From contig JBCBCY010000009.1 of the NCBI GenBank assembly GCA_038530285.1, positions 62,001 through 126,000 on the forward strand: DNA of 64,000 bases. Direction: 5' to 3'. The translations under genes were made by a program, and so were the position numbers. Source of the stretch: JASJAR01 sp038530285 (lineage in GTDB: Bacteria > Pseudomonadota > Alphaproteobacteria > Rhodobacterales > Rhodobacteraceae). The notes beneath the pieces are model-generated. The model searched no databases and had not been told where the DNA came from. It saw nothing but the letters and a program-made list of their open reading frames with translations. Below, piece by piece: positions 9,275 to 17,900 of the stretch. The number at the start of each line of letters is the position of its first letter. Position 1 is the stretch's first letter.

Positions 9275-9784
9275 TTAACTCGAACTGCCCAAAAAACGCC
9301 TGAAATGTGAAAGGACAGTTTCATATATGTCGCGTTTGAAAGGGACGATGGCGTCTATGGCCTCATCCGCGCTGCCCCAGCGCCAGGCTGAAAATTCCGG
9401 ATGGGGAACATCCAGCGTGATGTCTTCGTCCGTGCCGTGAAACCGAACCAGAAACCAGCGTTGCGTCTGGCCACGCCAGCGGCCTTTCCAGACCTTGCCG
9501 ATCAGGTGGTCGGGCAATTCATAATCCAGCCAGTCGGGGTGTTCGGCTTCAACCGCCACAAGCCGGGGCGGGACGCCGATTTCTTCTTCCAATTCGCGCA
9601 GCGCGGCGGTTTGCGCATCCTCGCCCGGATCGATCCCGCCTTGTGGCATCTGCCAGGCACCGGGCGTATCGATGCGTTCGGCCAGGAACACCTCGCCGCG
9701 CGCATTGGCCAGAACCACGCCTACGCAGGGGCGCAAAGGAAGGGCGGCAGGATTGCCCCTGCCGCCCGATGTCGTCTTGCCCAT
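9275..9784 (-). CDS. rppH: RNA pyrophosphohydrolase (Nudix)
   Basis: A 169-residue cytoplasmic Nudix hydrolase that removes pyrophosphate from triphosphorylated 5' ends and so starts RNase E-dependent mRNA decay. The Nudix box occupies residues 49-71 (GGIDPGEDAQTAALREL followed by EEEIGV), with every consensus position intact. The preceding GAWQMPQ and the later W-x-G-QTQRWFLVRF strand are typical of RppH/IalA in alphaproteobacteria. It is the last gene of the rsfS-rlmH-gpmI-envC-ctpA-rppH run, 5 nt after ctpA. Confidence 0.93.
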   Translation of the reverse strand: MGKTTSGGRGNPAALPLRPCVGVVLANARGEVFLAERIDTPGAWQMPQGGIDPGEDAQTAALRELEEEIGVPPRLVAVEAEHPDWLDYELPDHLIGKVWKGRWRGQTQRWFLVRFHGTDEDITLDVPHPEFSAWRWGSADEAIDAIVPFKRDIYETVLSHFRRFLGSSS

Positions 9785-9789
9785 TGGGA

Positions 9790-11151
9790 TCAGTTCCCGC
9801 GTGCGGCCTGCAACATGTACTCAGGCCCCAGCGCGGAAAGACCTTTGAGGATATCGATGGCATAGGCCAACTGGTAATCCTCTTCGCGCAGTTCTGCGGC
9901 GGCTTCGGCCTTCGCGCGGTCTTCCTCAATCAGGCGGATTTCGTCTTCTGACAGGCTGTCGTTCGACAACCGGCCGCGCAAGTCAGCCTCGGTCCGGTTG
10001 CGGCGCACGGCCTCATCTTCGTCGTCCGCGCTGGCTTCAACCCGGGGGGGCTGTTCGACAACGATGTCGGGGGACACGCCCAAAGCCTGGATCGACCGGC
10101 CCGACGGGGTGTAGTAGCGCGCCGTGGTCAGGCGCATCGCCCCGCCACCGCGCAGGGGCTGAACCGTCTGGACCGACCCTTTGCCGAACGAATTGGTACC
10201 CACAACGATGGCGCGGCGGTGATCCTGCAGCGCACCGGCCACAATTTCGGACGCCGATGCTGACCCGCCGTTGATCAACACGACGATGGGTTTGCCTTCG
10301 GCCAGGTCGCCTTCCTGGGCATTGAACCGGTCGCCGTCCTGCGGGTCGCGGCCCCGGGTCGAGACGATTTCGCCCGCGTCAAGAAACGCGTCCGACACCC
10401 GGATCGCGGAAGGCAGAAGCCCGCCGGGGTTGTTGCGCAAGTCGATGACAAAGCCATTGACGTTGTCCATCCCGCCAAGCGCTTCGACTTCCTTTTCAAG
10501 GCCCTCCTGAAGGTTCGGGAAGGTCTGGTCATTGAAGGTGGTCACGCGCAGAACCACGGTTTCTTGCAGGTTGCGGGTCCGCACCGCCGTCAGCTTGATC
10601 GTGTCGCGAATGATCGACACATCGAAGGGTTCGGTGGCGCCTTCGCGCACGACGGTGACGATAATCTCGGACCCGATGGGCCCGCGCATGAGTTCGACCG
10701 CGCCATCAAGGGTGAGACCCAGCACGCTTTCGCCGTCCACATGGGTGATGAAATCGCCCGCTTCGATGCCCGCGTCATCGGCTGGCGTGCCGTCCATCGG
10801 CGAGACGACTTTCACAAAGCCCTCTTCCTGGGTCACTTCGATGCCAAGCCCGCCGAACTCGCCGCGGGTTTGCACCCGCATGTCAGCGGCATCATTCGCC
10901 GTCAGGTAGCCCGAATGGGGATCCAGCGACGTCAGCATCCCGTTGATCGCGGCTTCGATCAGGTCAGCCTCGTCGACCTCTTCGACATATTGCGCACGGA
11001 TGCGTTCAAAGATGTCACCGAACAGATCAAGCTGTTCGTAGACCGAGCTTTTGCGGCTGGCTTCCTGCGCCACCAATGGCCCGGCAACCTGGGTTGTCAG
11101 GACCGCGCCGGCCAAAACGCCGCCAATTGCGGCCAATGCAAACTTTTTCAT
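9790..11151 (-). CDS. ctpA: C-terminal processing peptidase (S41 family)
   Basis: About 453 residues; periplasmic serine protease that trims C-termini, in Gram-negatives often acting on cell-wall hydrolases. The start at 11151 (MKKFALAAIGG) gives a proper signal peptide, whereas the longer frame adds 13 residues over the end of the preceding gene. A PDZ domain lies at about 90-170. The catalytic Ser/Lys pair is S299 in NGGSASASE and K324 in SFGKGSVQ, spaced 25 apart as in the family. The C-terminal quarter is Glu/Arg-rich and likely helical. It is located just downstream of the EnvC-like gene, a link common in alphaproteobacteria. Confidence 0.94.
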   Translation of the reverse strand: MKKFALAAIGGVLAGAVLTTQVAGPLVAQEASRKSSVYEQLDLFGDIFERIRAQYVEEVDEADLIEAAINGMLTSLDPHSGYLTANDAADMRVQTRGEFGGLGIEVTQEEGFVKVVSPMDGTPADDAGIEAGDFITHVDGESVLGLTLDGAVELMRGPIGSEIIVTVVREGATEPFDVSIIRDTIKLTAVRTRNLQETVVLRVTTFNDQTFPNLQEGLEKEVEALGGMDNVNGFVIDLRNNPGGLLPSAIRVSDAFLDAGEIVSTRGRDPQDGDRFNAQEGDLAEGKPIVVLINGGSASASEIVAGALQDHRRAIVVGTNSFGKGSVQTVQPLRGGGAMRLTTARYYTPSGRSIQALGVSPDIVVEQPPRVEASADDEDEAVRRNRTEADLRGRLSNDSLSEDEIRLIEEDRAKAEAAAELREEDYQLAYAIDILKGLSALGPEYMLQAARGN

Positions 11152-11162
11152 GACTTTGCGTC

Positions 11163-12269
11163 CTATCCTTGTCGCCCGGTCCAGAACCAATCGGCCGGGT
11201 CCACGGGAGTTTCGGCTTCTCTTACCTCAATATAAAGCGTCTCAGACGCCTCTTGACCACTGCCATCCCCAATCTTGGCCAGTAATTCTGTCGGATTTGC
11301 GTCAAATCCCGGCATCATACCCACTGCCTCGCCGGTTCCAACGATCATCCCCCGGGTGACCAGCATCTCGCCCAAGCCACCCAGGACAAGAAGATACCCC
11401 GATTCAGGCTCGAGAATAATCACGTTTCCGTAGTCCAGAAGCGGTCCAGCGTAACGCACGGTTGAGGCGCGCGGTGCTGTGACCAAAGCGCGCGGCGGTG
11501 TCGCCAAAAGCCATCCCGGGCGGGCCACGCCGGCGGCATCGGCTTCGCCGGCACTGCGCAAAAGCCGCCCTGACACGGGCAACGCCAGCGTTCCCTTGGC
11601 GGCAGAAAAGCCCGTCGGGGGCGCATCACCTGGTCCTAGATTGGCGGCAAAGGCGCCAAGTGTTTCGGCCGCTTCGACCAGGGCGATCATCGCGGCGTCA
11701 TCTTCGGCCACAGGCACAGGCAAGGGTGTGCGGTCGCTGATCGCCTGGGTCAGAGCCTTGCGCGCGGCTTCGATCCCCGACAAGGCATCAGACAGCTGGT
11801 CGGCCGCGCCTGTCCGGATCGCGGTCAGGGTCTGAAGCTCTTCGAGCAAGGTTTTCAACTCGGCCACCTCGCCTTGCAGAGCAGGTGCGACATCGGCGGC
11901 CACCATGCCGGCGCGGGCGGTGTCCAGCGGGCCGGACGGATGCAGCAGCAAGAACGTTTCTGGGGCAGATTGTAGCGATGCCAAAACCGCAAGGATGCGC
12001 GAAAGCTGATCATCACGCGCATCAAGTTCGGCCCTAAGGGCGGTTTCGCGGGTGCGTGCGGCCAGGATCGCTGTGCGCAAAGCCGATAACCCGTCTTCAT
12101 AGGCCTGTACGGTTTCGGTCAGGGCTGCGACCCGATCCGCACGGCGCTCTGCCGCCGCGAGGCTTTCGGCGGCGGCCAGCAGGTTAGATGCAGCGTCGCG
12201 CGCGTCCTGTGCGGGGTCGGCCGCTGCGGGCAGGGCGGCAAGAAGCGCTATGATCGCGGCGCGGATCAC
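11163..12269 (-). CDS. EnvC-like murein hydrolase activator with degenerate M23 domain
   Basis: A 368-residue periplasmic protein with a GTG start that overlaps the gpmI stop codon by 4 nt (GTGA). Signal peptide at 1-17, then a long Ala/Leu/Arg-rich coiled coil (about 20-190) and a LytM/M23-fold domain at about 235-355. The catalytic zinc ligands of M23 peptidases are absent: the HxH position reads LVL in GYLLVLGGL. This fits EnvC-type proteins, which activate amidases rather than cut peptidoglycan. The next gene is ctpA, which points to a shared role in cell-wall hydrolysis control during division. Confidence 0.85.
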   Translation of the reverse strand: MIRAAIIALLAALPAAADPAQDARDAASNLLAAAESLAAAERRADRVAALTETVQAYEDGLSALRTAILAARTRETALRAELDARDDQLSRILAVLASLQSAPETFLLLHPSGPLDTARAGMVAADVAPALQGEVAELKTLLEELQTLTAIRTGAADQLSDALSGIEAARKALTQAISDRTPLPVPVAEDDAAMIALVEAAETLGAFAANLGPGDAPPTGFSAAKGTLALPVSGRLLRSAGEADAAGVARPGWLLATPPRALVTAPRASTVRYAGPLLDYGNVIILEPESGYLLVLGGLGEMLVTRGMIVGTGEAVGMMPGFDANPTELLAKIGDGSGQEASETLYIEVREAETPVDPADWFWTGRQG

Positions 12270-13786
12270 CGGTTGATCAGGCTCACGCCGGTCATTTCAG
12301 GCGGCAGATCGAGGCCCATCAGGTCCAGAAGGCTGGGGGCGAGGTCCGCCAACCGGCCGTCGGACAGCGTTGCACCCGCAGGACCGCCGACCAGGGCGAC
12401 CGGCACCAGGTTGGTGGTATGGGCCGTGTGCGGCCCGCCGGTTTTTGGGTCGACCATAAGTTCGCAATTGCCGTGATCGGCACAGATGATCATGGCTCCA
12501 CCGGCGGCATTCAATGCCTCAATCGCGCGGCCCAACCCTGCATCCACCGCTTCGCAGGCTGTGATGGCCGCAGCCAGATCGCCAGTGTGGCCCACCATGT
12601 CGGGGTTGGCGTAGTTCACCACAATCAAATCGTAGTCCCCGCGAATGGCGCCGACCAACTGGTCTGACACCTCTTCTGCCGACATTTCGGGCTGAAGATC
12701 ATAGGTTGCGACCTTGGGCGAGGGCGCCATGTAGCGGTCTTCGCCGACCTCGGGGGTTTCTTTGCCGCCGTTCAGAAAGAACGTCACATGGGGGTATTTT
12801 TCGGTTTCGGCCAGGCGGAACTGCTTACGGCCCTGTTTGGCGACCCATTCGCCCAGGGTGTTCACGATGTTTCGCTTGGGGAACACGGTTGTCATGTATG
12901 CGTTGTGGGCGTCCGAATACTGGACCATGCCCAAAAGGCCCGACAGGGCAGGCCGCGTGCCGGTGTCAAAGGCATCAAACGCCGGATCGCCAATGGCAGC
13001 AAGAATTTCGCGCGCCCGGTCGGCCCTGAAGTTTATGAAAAACAACCCATCGCCGTCTGCCATCCCCGCGTAAGACCCAAGCACCGCCGGGTCGATGAAC
13101 TCATCCGTCTTCTTCTGGTCATAGGCATGATCGAGGGCTGCGATGTCATCCTCGGCCTTTGGCCCGGCGCCGTGCACCATCGCCTCATAAGCCAGCGCGA
13201 CCCGCTCCCACCTGTTGTCACGATCCAGCGCGTAATACCGCCCCGACAGCGTCGCGATGTCCACCCCCGCAGGCAGCCCCGCGCGCAAGGCCTCGAAATA
13301 TCCATGGGCGGACGACGGCGCCACATCGCGCCCGTCTGATATGGCGTGGATCTTGACCGCAAGCCCCAACTCGCTCAGCGCTTTGGCCGCCGCGATCATG
13401 TGGCTGGTATGCGCGTGCACGCCCCCATCTGATACCAGACCCGCGATATGGGCCACACCCCCGGCGGCTTTCACCTTGGCCGCGAAGTCCACGATCGCGG
13501 CTTCCTTGAAGAACGATCCCTCTTCAATGGACAGATCGATCTGGCCCAGATCCATTGCCACGACCCGGCCTGCGCCGATGTTGGTGTGACCAACCTCCGA
13601 ATTGCCCATCTGGCCGGTGGGCAGGCCCACATCCCGGCCATGGGTGATCAACGTGGCATTGGGGCAGGTCGCCATAACGCGGTCGAAGGTCGGCGTGGCC
13701 GCGCGCGCGGGCGCATTTGCCGATGTGTCCGGGTTGATCCCCCAGCCATCGAGAATGCAAAGGACGACAGGTTTTGGCGCGGTCAA
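12266..13786 (-). CDS. gpmI: 2,3-bisphosphoglycerate-independent phosphoglycerate mutase
   Basis: A 506-residue cytosolic Mn-dependent enzyme that interconverts 3- and 2-phosphoglycerate in glycolysis and gluconeogenesis. The alkaline-phosphatase-like core opens with VVLCILDGWG, and the nucleophile is S63 in GQMGNSEVGHTNIG. C-terminal metal ligands sit in ICADHGNCE and GGPHTAHT. The start codon is TTG, with AGGAG 7 nt upstream; no in-frame ATG would preserve the first strand. It is embedded in an envelope/ribosome operon, with only short gaps or overlaps to rlmH and the EnvC-like gene. Confidence 0.96.
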   Translation of the reverse strand: MTAPKPVVLCILDGWGINPDTSANAPARAATPTFDRVMATCPNATLITHGRDVGLPTGQMGNSEVGHTNIGAGRVVAMDLGQIDLSIEEGSFFKEAAIVDFAAKVKAAGGVAHIAGLVSDGGVHAHTSHMIAAAKALSELGLAVKIHAISDGRDVAPSSAHGYFEALRAGLPAGVDIATLSGRYYALDRDNRWERVALAYEAMVHGAGPKAEDDIAALDHAYDQKKTDEFIDPAVLGSYAGMADGDGLFFINFRADRAREILAAIGDPAFDAFDTGTRPALSGLLGMVQYSDAHNAYMTTVFPKRNIVNTLGEWVAKQGRKQFRLAETEKYPHVTFFLNGGKETPEVGEDRYMAPSPKVATYDLQPEMSAEEVSDQLVGAIRGDYDLIVVNYANPDMVGHTGDLAAAITACEAVDAGLGRAIEALNAAGGAMIICADHGNCELMVDPKTGGPHTAHTTNLVPVALVGGPAGATLSDGRLADLAPSLLDLMGLDLPPEMTGVSLINR

Positions 13787-13828
13787 ATTTCGGCTCCTAT
13801 TCGGTCTTTCAGGCTGTGTAGCGCGGGA

Positions 13829-14299
13829 TCAGGTCCGGTGGTAGGGCCCGCCTGCCAGGATCGTGGCGGCCCGGTAAAGCTGTTCGGCCAGCATCACCCG
13901 GACAAGCATATGGGGCCAGACCATTTTGCCGAACGACAGTGTCAGATCAGCCCGCGCGCGCAAAGCCGGGTCTAGACCATCCGCGCCGCCAATAAGACAG
14001 ACCACATCGCGGATGCCCCCATCACGAAAGCCCGCAAGTTGATCGGCAAAATCGGGGGAGGTCATGAGCTTGCCGCGCTCATCGAGGGCAATCACCGCCG
14101 CCGCGTCGGGGATTGCACGGGTCAAAAGGGTCGCCTCACCCGCCATCCCGGTGTTTTTTTTGTCTTCAACCTCAACCACCTCAACCGGACCAAGGCCCAG
14201 AGCGCGCCCGGTTTTGCCGAACCGCGCCAAGTAGTCGTCGACCAGTGCCGCCTCGGGGCCGGATTTCAGCCGACCCACCGCGGCGATGCGCACCCGCAT
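13829..14299 (-). CDS. rlmH: 23S rRNA (pseudouridine1915-N3)-methyltransferase
   Basis: A 156-residue SPOUT methyltransferase that methylates pseudouridine 1915 in helix 69 of 23S rRNA on assembled 70S ribosomes. The knot region includes CLIGGADGLD and LSFGKMVWPHMLVRVMLAEQ, and the conserved C-terminus is GGPYHR. Length matches the family. The start codon overlaps the stop of rsfS (TGATG), so the two are translationally coupled. This is a pairing seen across bacteria. Confidence 0.95.
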   Translation of the reverse strand: MRVRIAAVGRLKSGPEAALVDDYLARFGKTGRALGLGPVEVVEVEDKKNTGMAGEATLLTRAIPDAAAVIALDERGKLMTSPDFADQLAGFRDGGIRDVVCLIGGADGLDPALRARADLTLSFGKMVWPHMLVRVMLAEQLYRAATILAGGPYHRT

Positions 14300-14736
14300 C
14301 AGACTTGGGCAGCCGCCTCAGCCGGGCTCTGCCACATCTTTTCCAGCTGGTAGAACTCGCGCACTTCGGGGCGGAACACATGGACGATCACATCGCCCGC
14401 GTCGATCAGCACCCAATCGGCGGCGTCCTTGCCCTCGACCTTGCACAAGACGCCAAGGTCCTGCTTCAGCCGGTCGACCATCTTTTCCGCAATCGCTGCG
14501 ACCTGCCGGGTCGAGCGCCCGGATGCGATGACCATATGATCGGCCATGTCGGATTTCCCGCTCAGGCTGACCTGAACGACATCTTCCGCCTTGTCGTCAT
14601 CTAGGGATGAAAGGATCCGCGCCAGGATTTTCTCGCTGGTGGCGGGACCGGCTGTGCCCTGGGGCAGATCTGCCGGTGATTTGGCGGGTGCATTCGCAAC
14701 CGCGCTGTTGGTATCAGCCAGAGTGATGTCCTCCAT
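14299..14736 (-). CDS. rsfS: Ribosomal silencing factor RsfS
   Basis: About 145 residues from the ATG at 14736; a TTG five codons upstream is the alternative. RsfS binds uL14 and blocks subunit joining when nutrients are short. The conserved domain starts near residue 35 (LARILSSLDDDKAEDVVQ) and contains DHMVIASGRSTRQVAAIA and WVLIDAGDVIVHVF before FRPEVREFYQLEKMW. The first 35 residues are a low-complexity Ala/Pro extension. It heads the six-gene minus-strand operon, with 261 bp to tamB upstream that may contain its promoter. Confidence 0.93.
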   Translation of the reverse strand: MEDITLADTNSAVANAPAKSPADLPQGTAGPATSEKILARILSSLDDDKAEDVVQVSLSGKSDMADHMVIASGRSTRQVAAIAEKMVDRLKQDLGVLCKVEGKDAADWVLIDAGDVIVHVFRPEVREFYQLEKMWQSPAEAAAQV

Positions 14737-14997
14737 TTTGACGGGCCGCAACCGCGCGAGCCCTCCGGCGATGTCCCAAAGGTAGCACCAGAAGTGTGTC
14801 CGCTCAATGACGGCGACGACATTCGGCTGTTTCAGGAAAGAGATGGTGAATAATCGCGCTGATTGGGAAATTCAACGCCCAAATTCCGGTTGGCTTGGAC
14901 GTTTTGGCATATGGCGCATCGTTCGTGACGATCCGGGCGCTGTCTTCGGTGGGTGTCTTCACCGTGGGGGGCGAGGGGCGATCGTGTCGCTTGCACG

Positions 14998-17900
14998 TCA
15001 GTAGTCACGTTCGAAAAACAGGCCAAGGCCGCTGTTGCCATCGGTTGACGTGCGCCCGCGTACGGTCAGCGCATCGGATAGATCGAGGTTCAGCTGCACT
15101 TCGGAATTGCCGTCTGTGTCCACTGTGAGGTCGGTATAGATGTTGTCGGAGATATAGGTGCCTGCGCGCACGGCTGCCCCGCCGCTGTCGGACGAGGTGA
15201 CATCAAGGTCCGCCAGTCCCACCCCGGACCGCGCCCCGCCCAAGAGCCCATCACCTGATGAGCCCAGCGTGGCCACCGCAGCGGCCAGGCGCGCGATTTG
15301 CAAGGGCGATAGGTTGTCCAGACCCTGGCCGAACAACAACAAGGCCAGCACTTCGTCTTCGGGCAATTCGGGGCGCGAGGTCAGCGTGACAGTAGGGTCA
15401 CTGGCGGACCCTTCGATGCGGATTTCGACATCGACGTCTTCGGCTTCGGTTTCCGCCACCAGTGAAATCTGGGGATCCAGCGCGCCGGTCAGTTCCACCC
15501 GGCCGGAGGTCATTTCAAGCCGTTGGCTCAGAATATCGAGCCGCCCCCGGATCAGGTCCAGCCGACCATCGGGGATGACGTTGGCGGTTGTGCCGCGGAT
15601 GCGCAGGGCGCCGCCAAGTTCGGCGTCAAGCCCGCGACCGCGGACGAAAATCTGGTTGGGCGCGTTGATCGCAACATCCAACCCGTAGACCGCGGCGGCC
15701 TGCGACCCGGCGGTCGTGCCGATCAACCCCGCGCGCGACCTTGTGGCGCGCACGCCGGCAGGCTCGCCAATGTGCGTGATTTCGGGCAGACCTGCACTGC
15801 TAAGCCCGCCGCCCGATGGAATGCGGACTTCGGTGGTGCCGACATCGACGCGTCCGGCAATCGCCGCGCCACCGGCCAGCGGGCCACCAATGGTCAGATC
15901 GGCATTCAGGCGGGTTTGGTACAATTGCGGGTCCGTCAGCACCACGTCCGCCAGCGTCAGCGCCAAGTCGGCGTTTTGACTGCCGGTCAGGGCAACCGGC
16001 CCGCTGAGGCGCACCTGTCCGCCCCCTTCAAAACCGCTTTCGACCTCAACGGATGCGGCAGCGCCGTCCAACGCGATCCGCCCGGTGATATCTGTCAGTC
16101 CAAGACCTGCCACAGGGGCAATCAACCGCGCGCCGTTCAGGGTGATGTCCCCGCTGAGAGCGTCTAGGCTTGGGGCGCCGCGCACCGCCAGATCGAAGCC
16201 AGCGGTGCCCGACAGGGCGCGCGGTGCCAGGATCCGGTTCGCCAGACCCAAAGCCGCCTGTCCTGCAACGCGCAGGTTCACGTCCGACCCATCATCGGCC
16301 ACATCGCCGGTGATCCGCGCCTGGGTTCCTGCCGGTGCGGTCACGGTAGCGTTGACCGCGGCGCGTCCATTGCCCAGGGTTTCGGCCCGACCGTCCGCCG
16401 TGACGACCCCAGACAGTCCCGGCACAAAGGGCGAAATATCGGCCAGCCGTCCATCAAACGTGAACGCGGTTTGCGCGCCGACTTGCCCGCTGGCATTTAC
16501 CGACAGGCTGGGCGTCCGCGCCCGCGCCTGGGTTATCGTGATCGTGCCGTCAGCGCGGCTGGCATCAAGACGCAGCGTCCCTGCACCTGCGAGCAATTGG
16601 TCGAGATCGCGGATGCCGCTGCGCAGGTTCGTGCTGGCTAGGTCGGCGACCACATCGAAGGTTTCAAGATCTGCTGCAAGCCGGCCTTCGGCATCAACGG
16701 ACAGCGCCCCACCAATTGCGCGCCCGGCAATCGTAGTAAAGGCCGACAGATCGTCGACATTGGCCGACAGCCTGCCTTCGGCAACCGGGGCATTGGCGAG
16801 ATCGCGCAGCTGCCCATCGGCCGACATCGTCACCGGCCCCGAGGATACTGCGGCGGCAAAGGCTTGCGACCCTTCGATGGGTTCAGCGAGGGTGACCTGC
16901 GCAGATGCAGGACCCGACAGATCGGGAAAGAGCGTGGCGAGGTCGACAATCTCGACCTCTGCCGCGGCCCGTAGGGGAAGCTGGCCATTCACCAGGGCTG
17001 ACGCTTCAAGACGCCCGGTTGGCGATGTGAGACTGAGGCGTGGTATATCATAAAGGGCGCCCTCGCGTGAGGCGGTGGCGGCAAACCGCGCCTGACCGGC
17101 CAATAGCGCGTCAACCGCGTCGATCCCGAGGCGGGCGTTTTGCAAAACCCCTTCGACATCGGCTGAAATCGCCGCACCGGGCAGACGAGCACTTGCCGAA
17201 TAGATACCGCTGCCTGTCCCGGACAGTTCCGATCCGGCCAGCGCGCTGAAGCGGCTGAAATCATCGGCGCGGAAGTCACCAGAAGCCGTCAGGTCGGCGC
17301 TTTGGCGGTCTCCGCTCAGCGTGCCGTTTGCGGCGACGTCTGCGCCCATGGCCAGTGCCCTGGCCTGGTAGGTCCAGAGGGCATCTTCCTTGGTTGCCGT
17401 CATGGCCGCTTCTGCGGGTCCGGACAGACCCTCCCAAAGCGGTGCGATATCTGCCAGGTCTGCAGCAACGCTCAGGGCACCAGACCCAGTGGCGATATCG
17501 CCGCGCGCCTCGACGTTGACACCCGTGCCCGTCACACGAAACGTGTCTAGAAAAAGCCCACCGGTAGAGCGTCGAAGGGCAAGTTCGATGCTGGTCTCGC
17601 CCGCCAGGTAGGGGTCAAACCGGGCCTCACCCAATGCCAAATCACGCCCAAGCGCTGCGGCACGCAGGTCGAGCAGGCCTGTAAACACCTCGCCCGAACC
17701 TGTCACGGTCACATCGATGGCCCCGGCCAGGGGGCGGTCGGCCAACCCTGAAAAGGCCGCCAACCTGCCGGCTGACACAGACGCGCGACCCTCAAGATCG
17801 AGCGATGTGGTCAGGTTTGCTACTGTGCCCGAAACATCGGCTTTGTAGCTTTCGCCGGTGATCCTCAGCGCTGGAATGCGCAAGGGACCACCGTCCTGCC

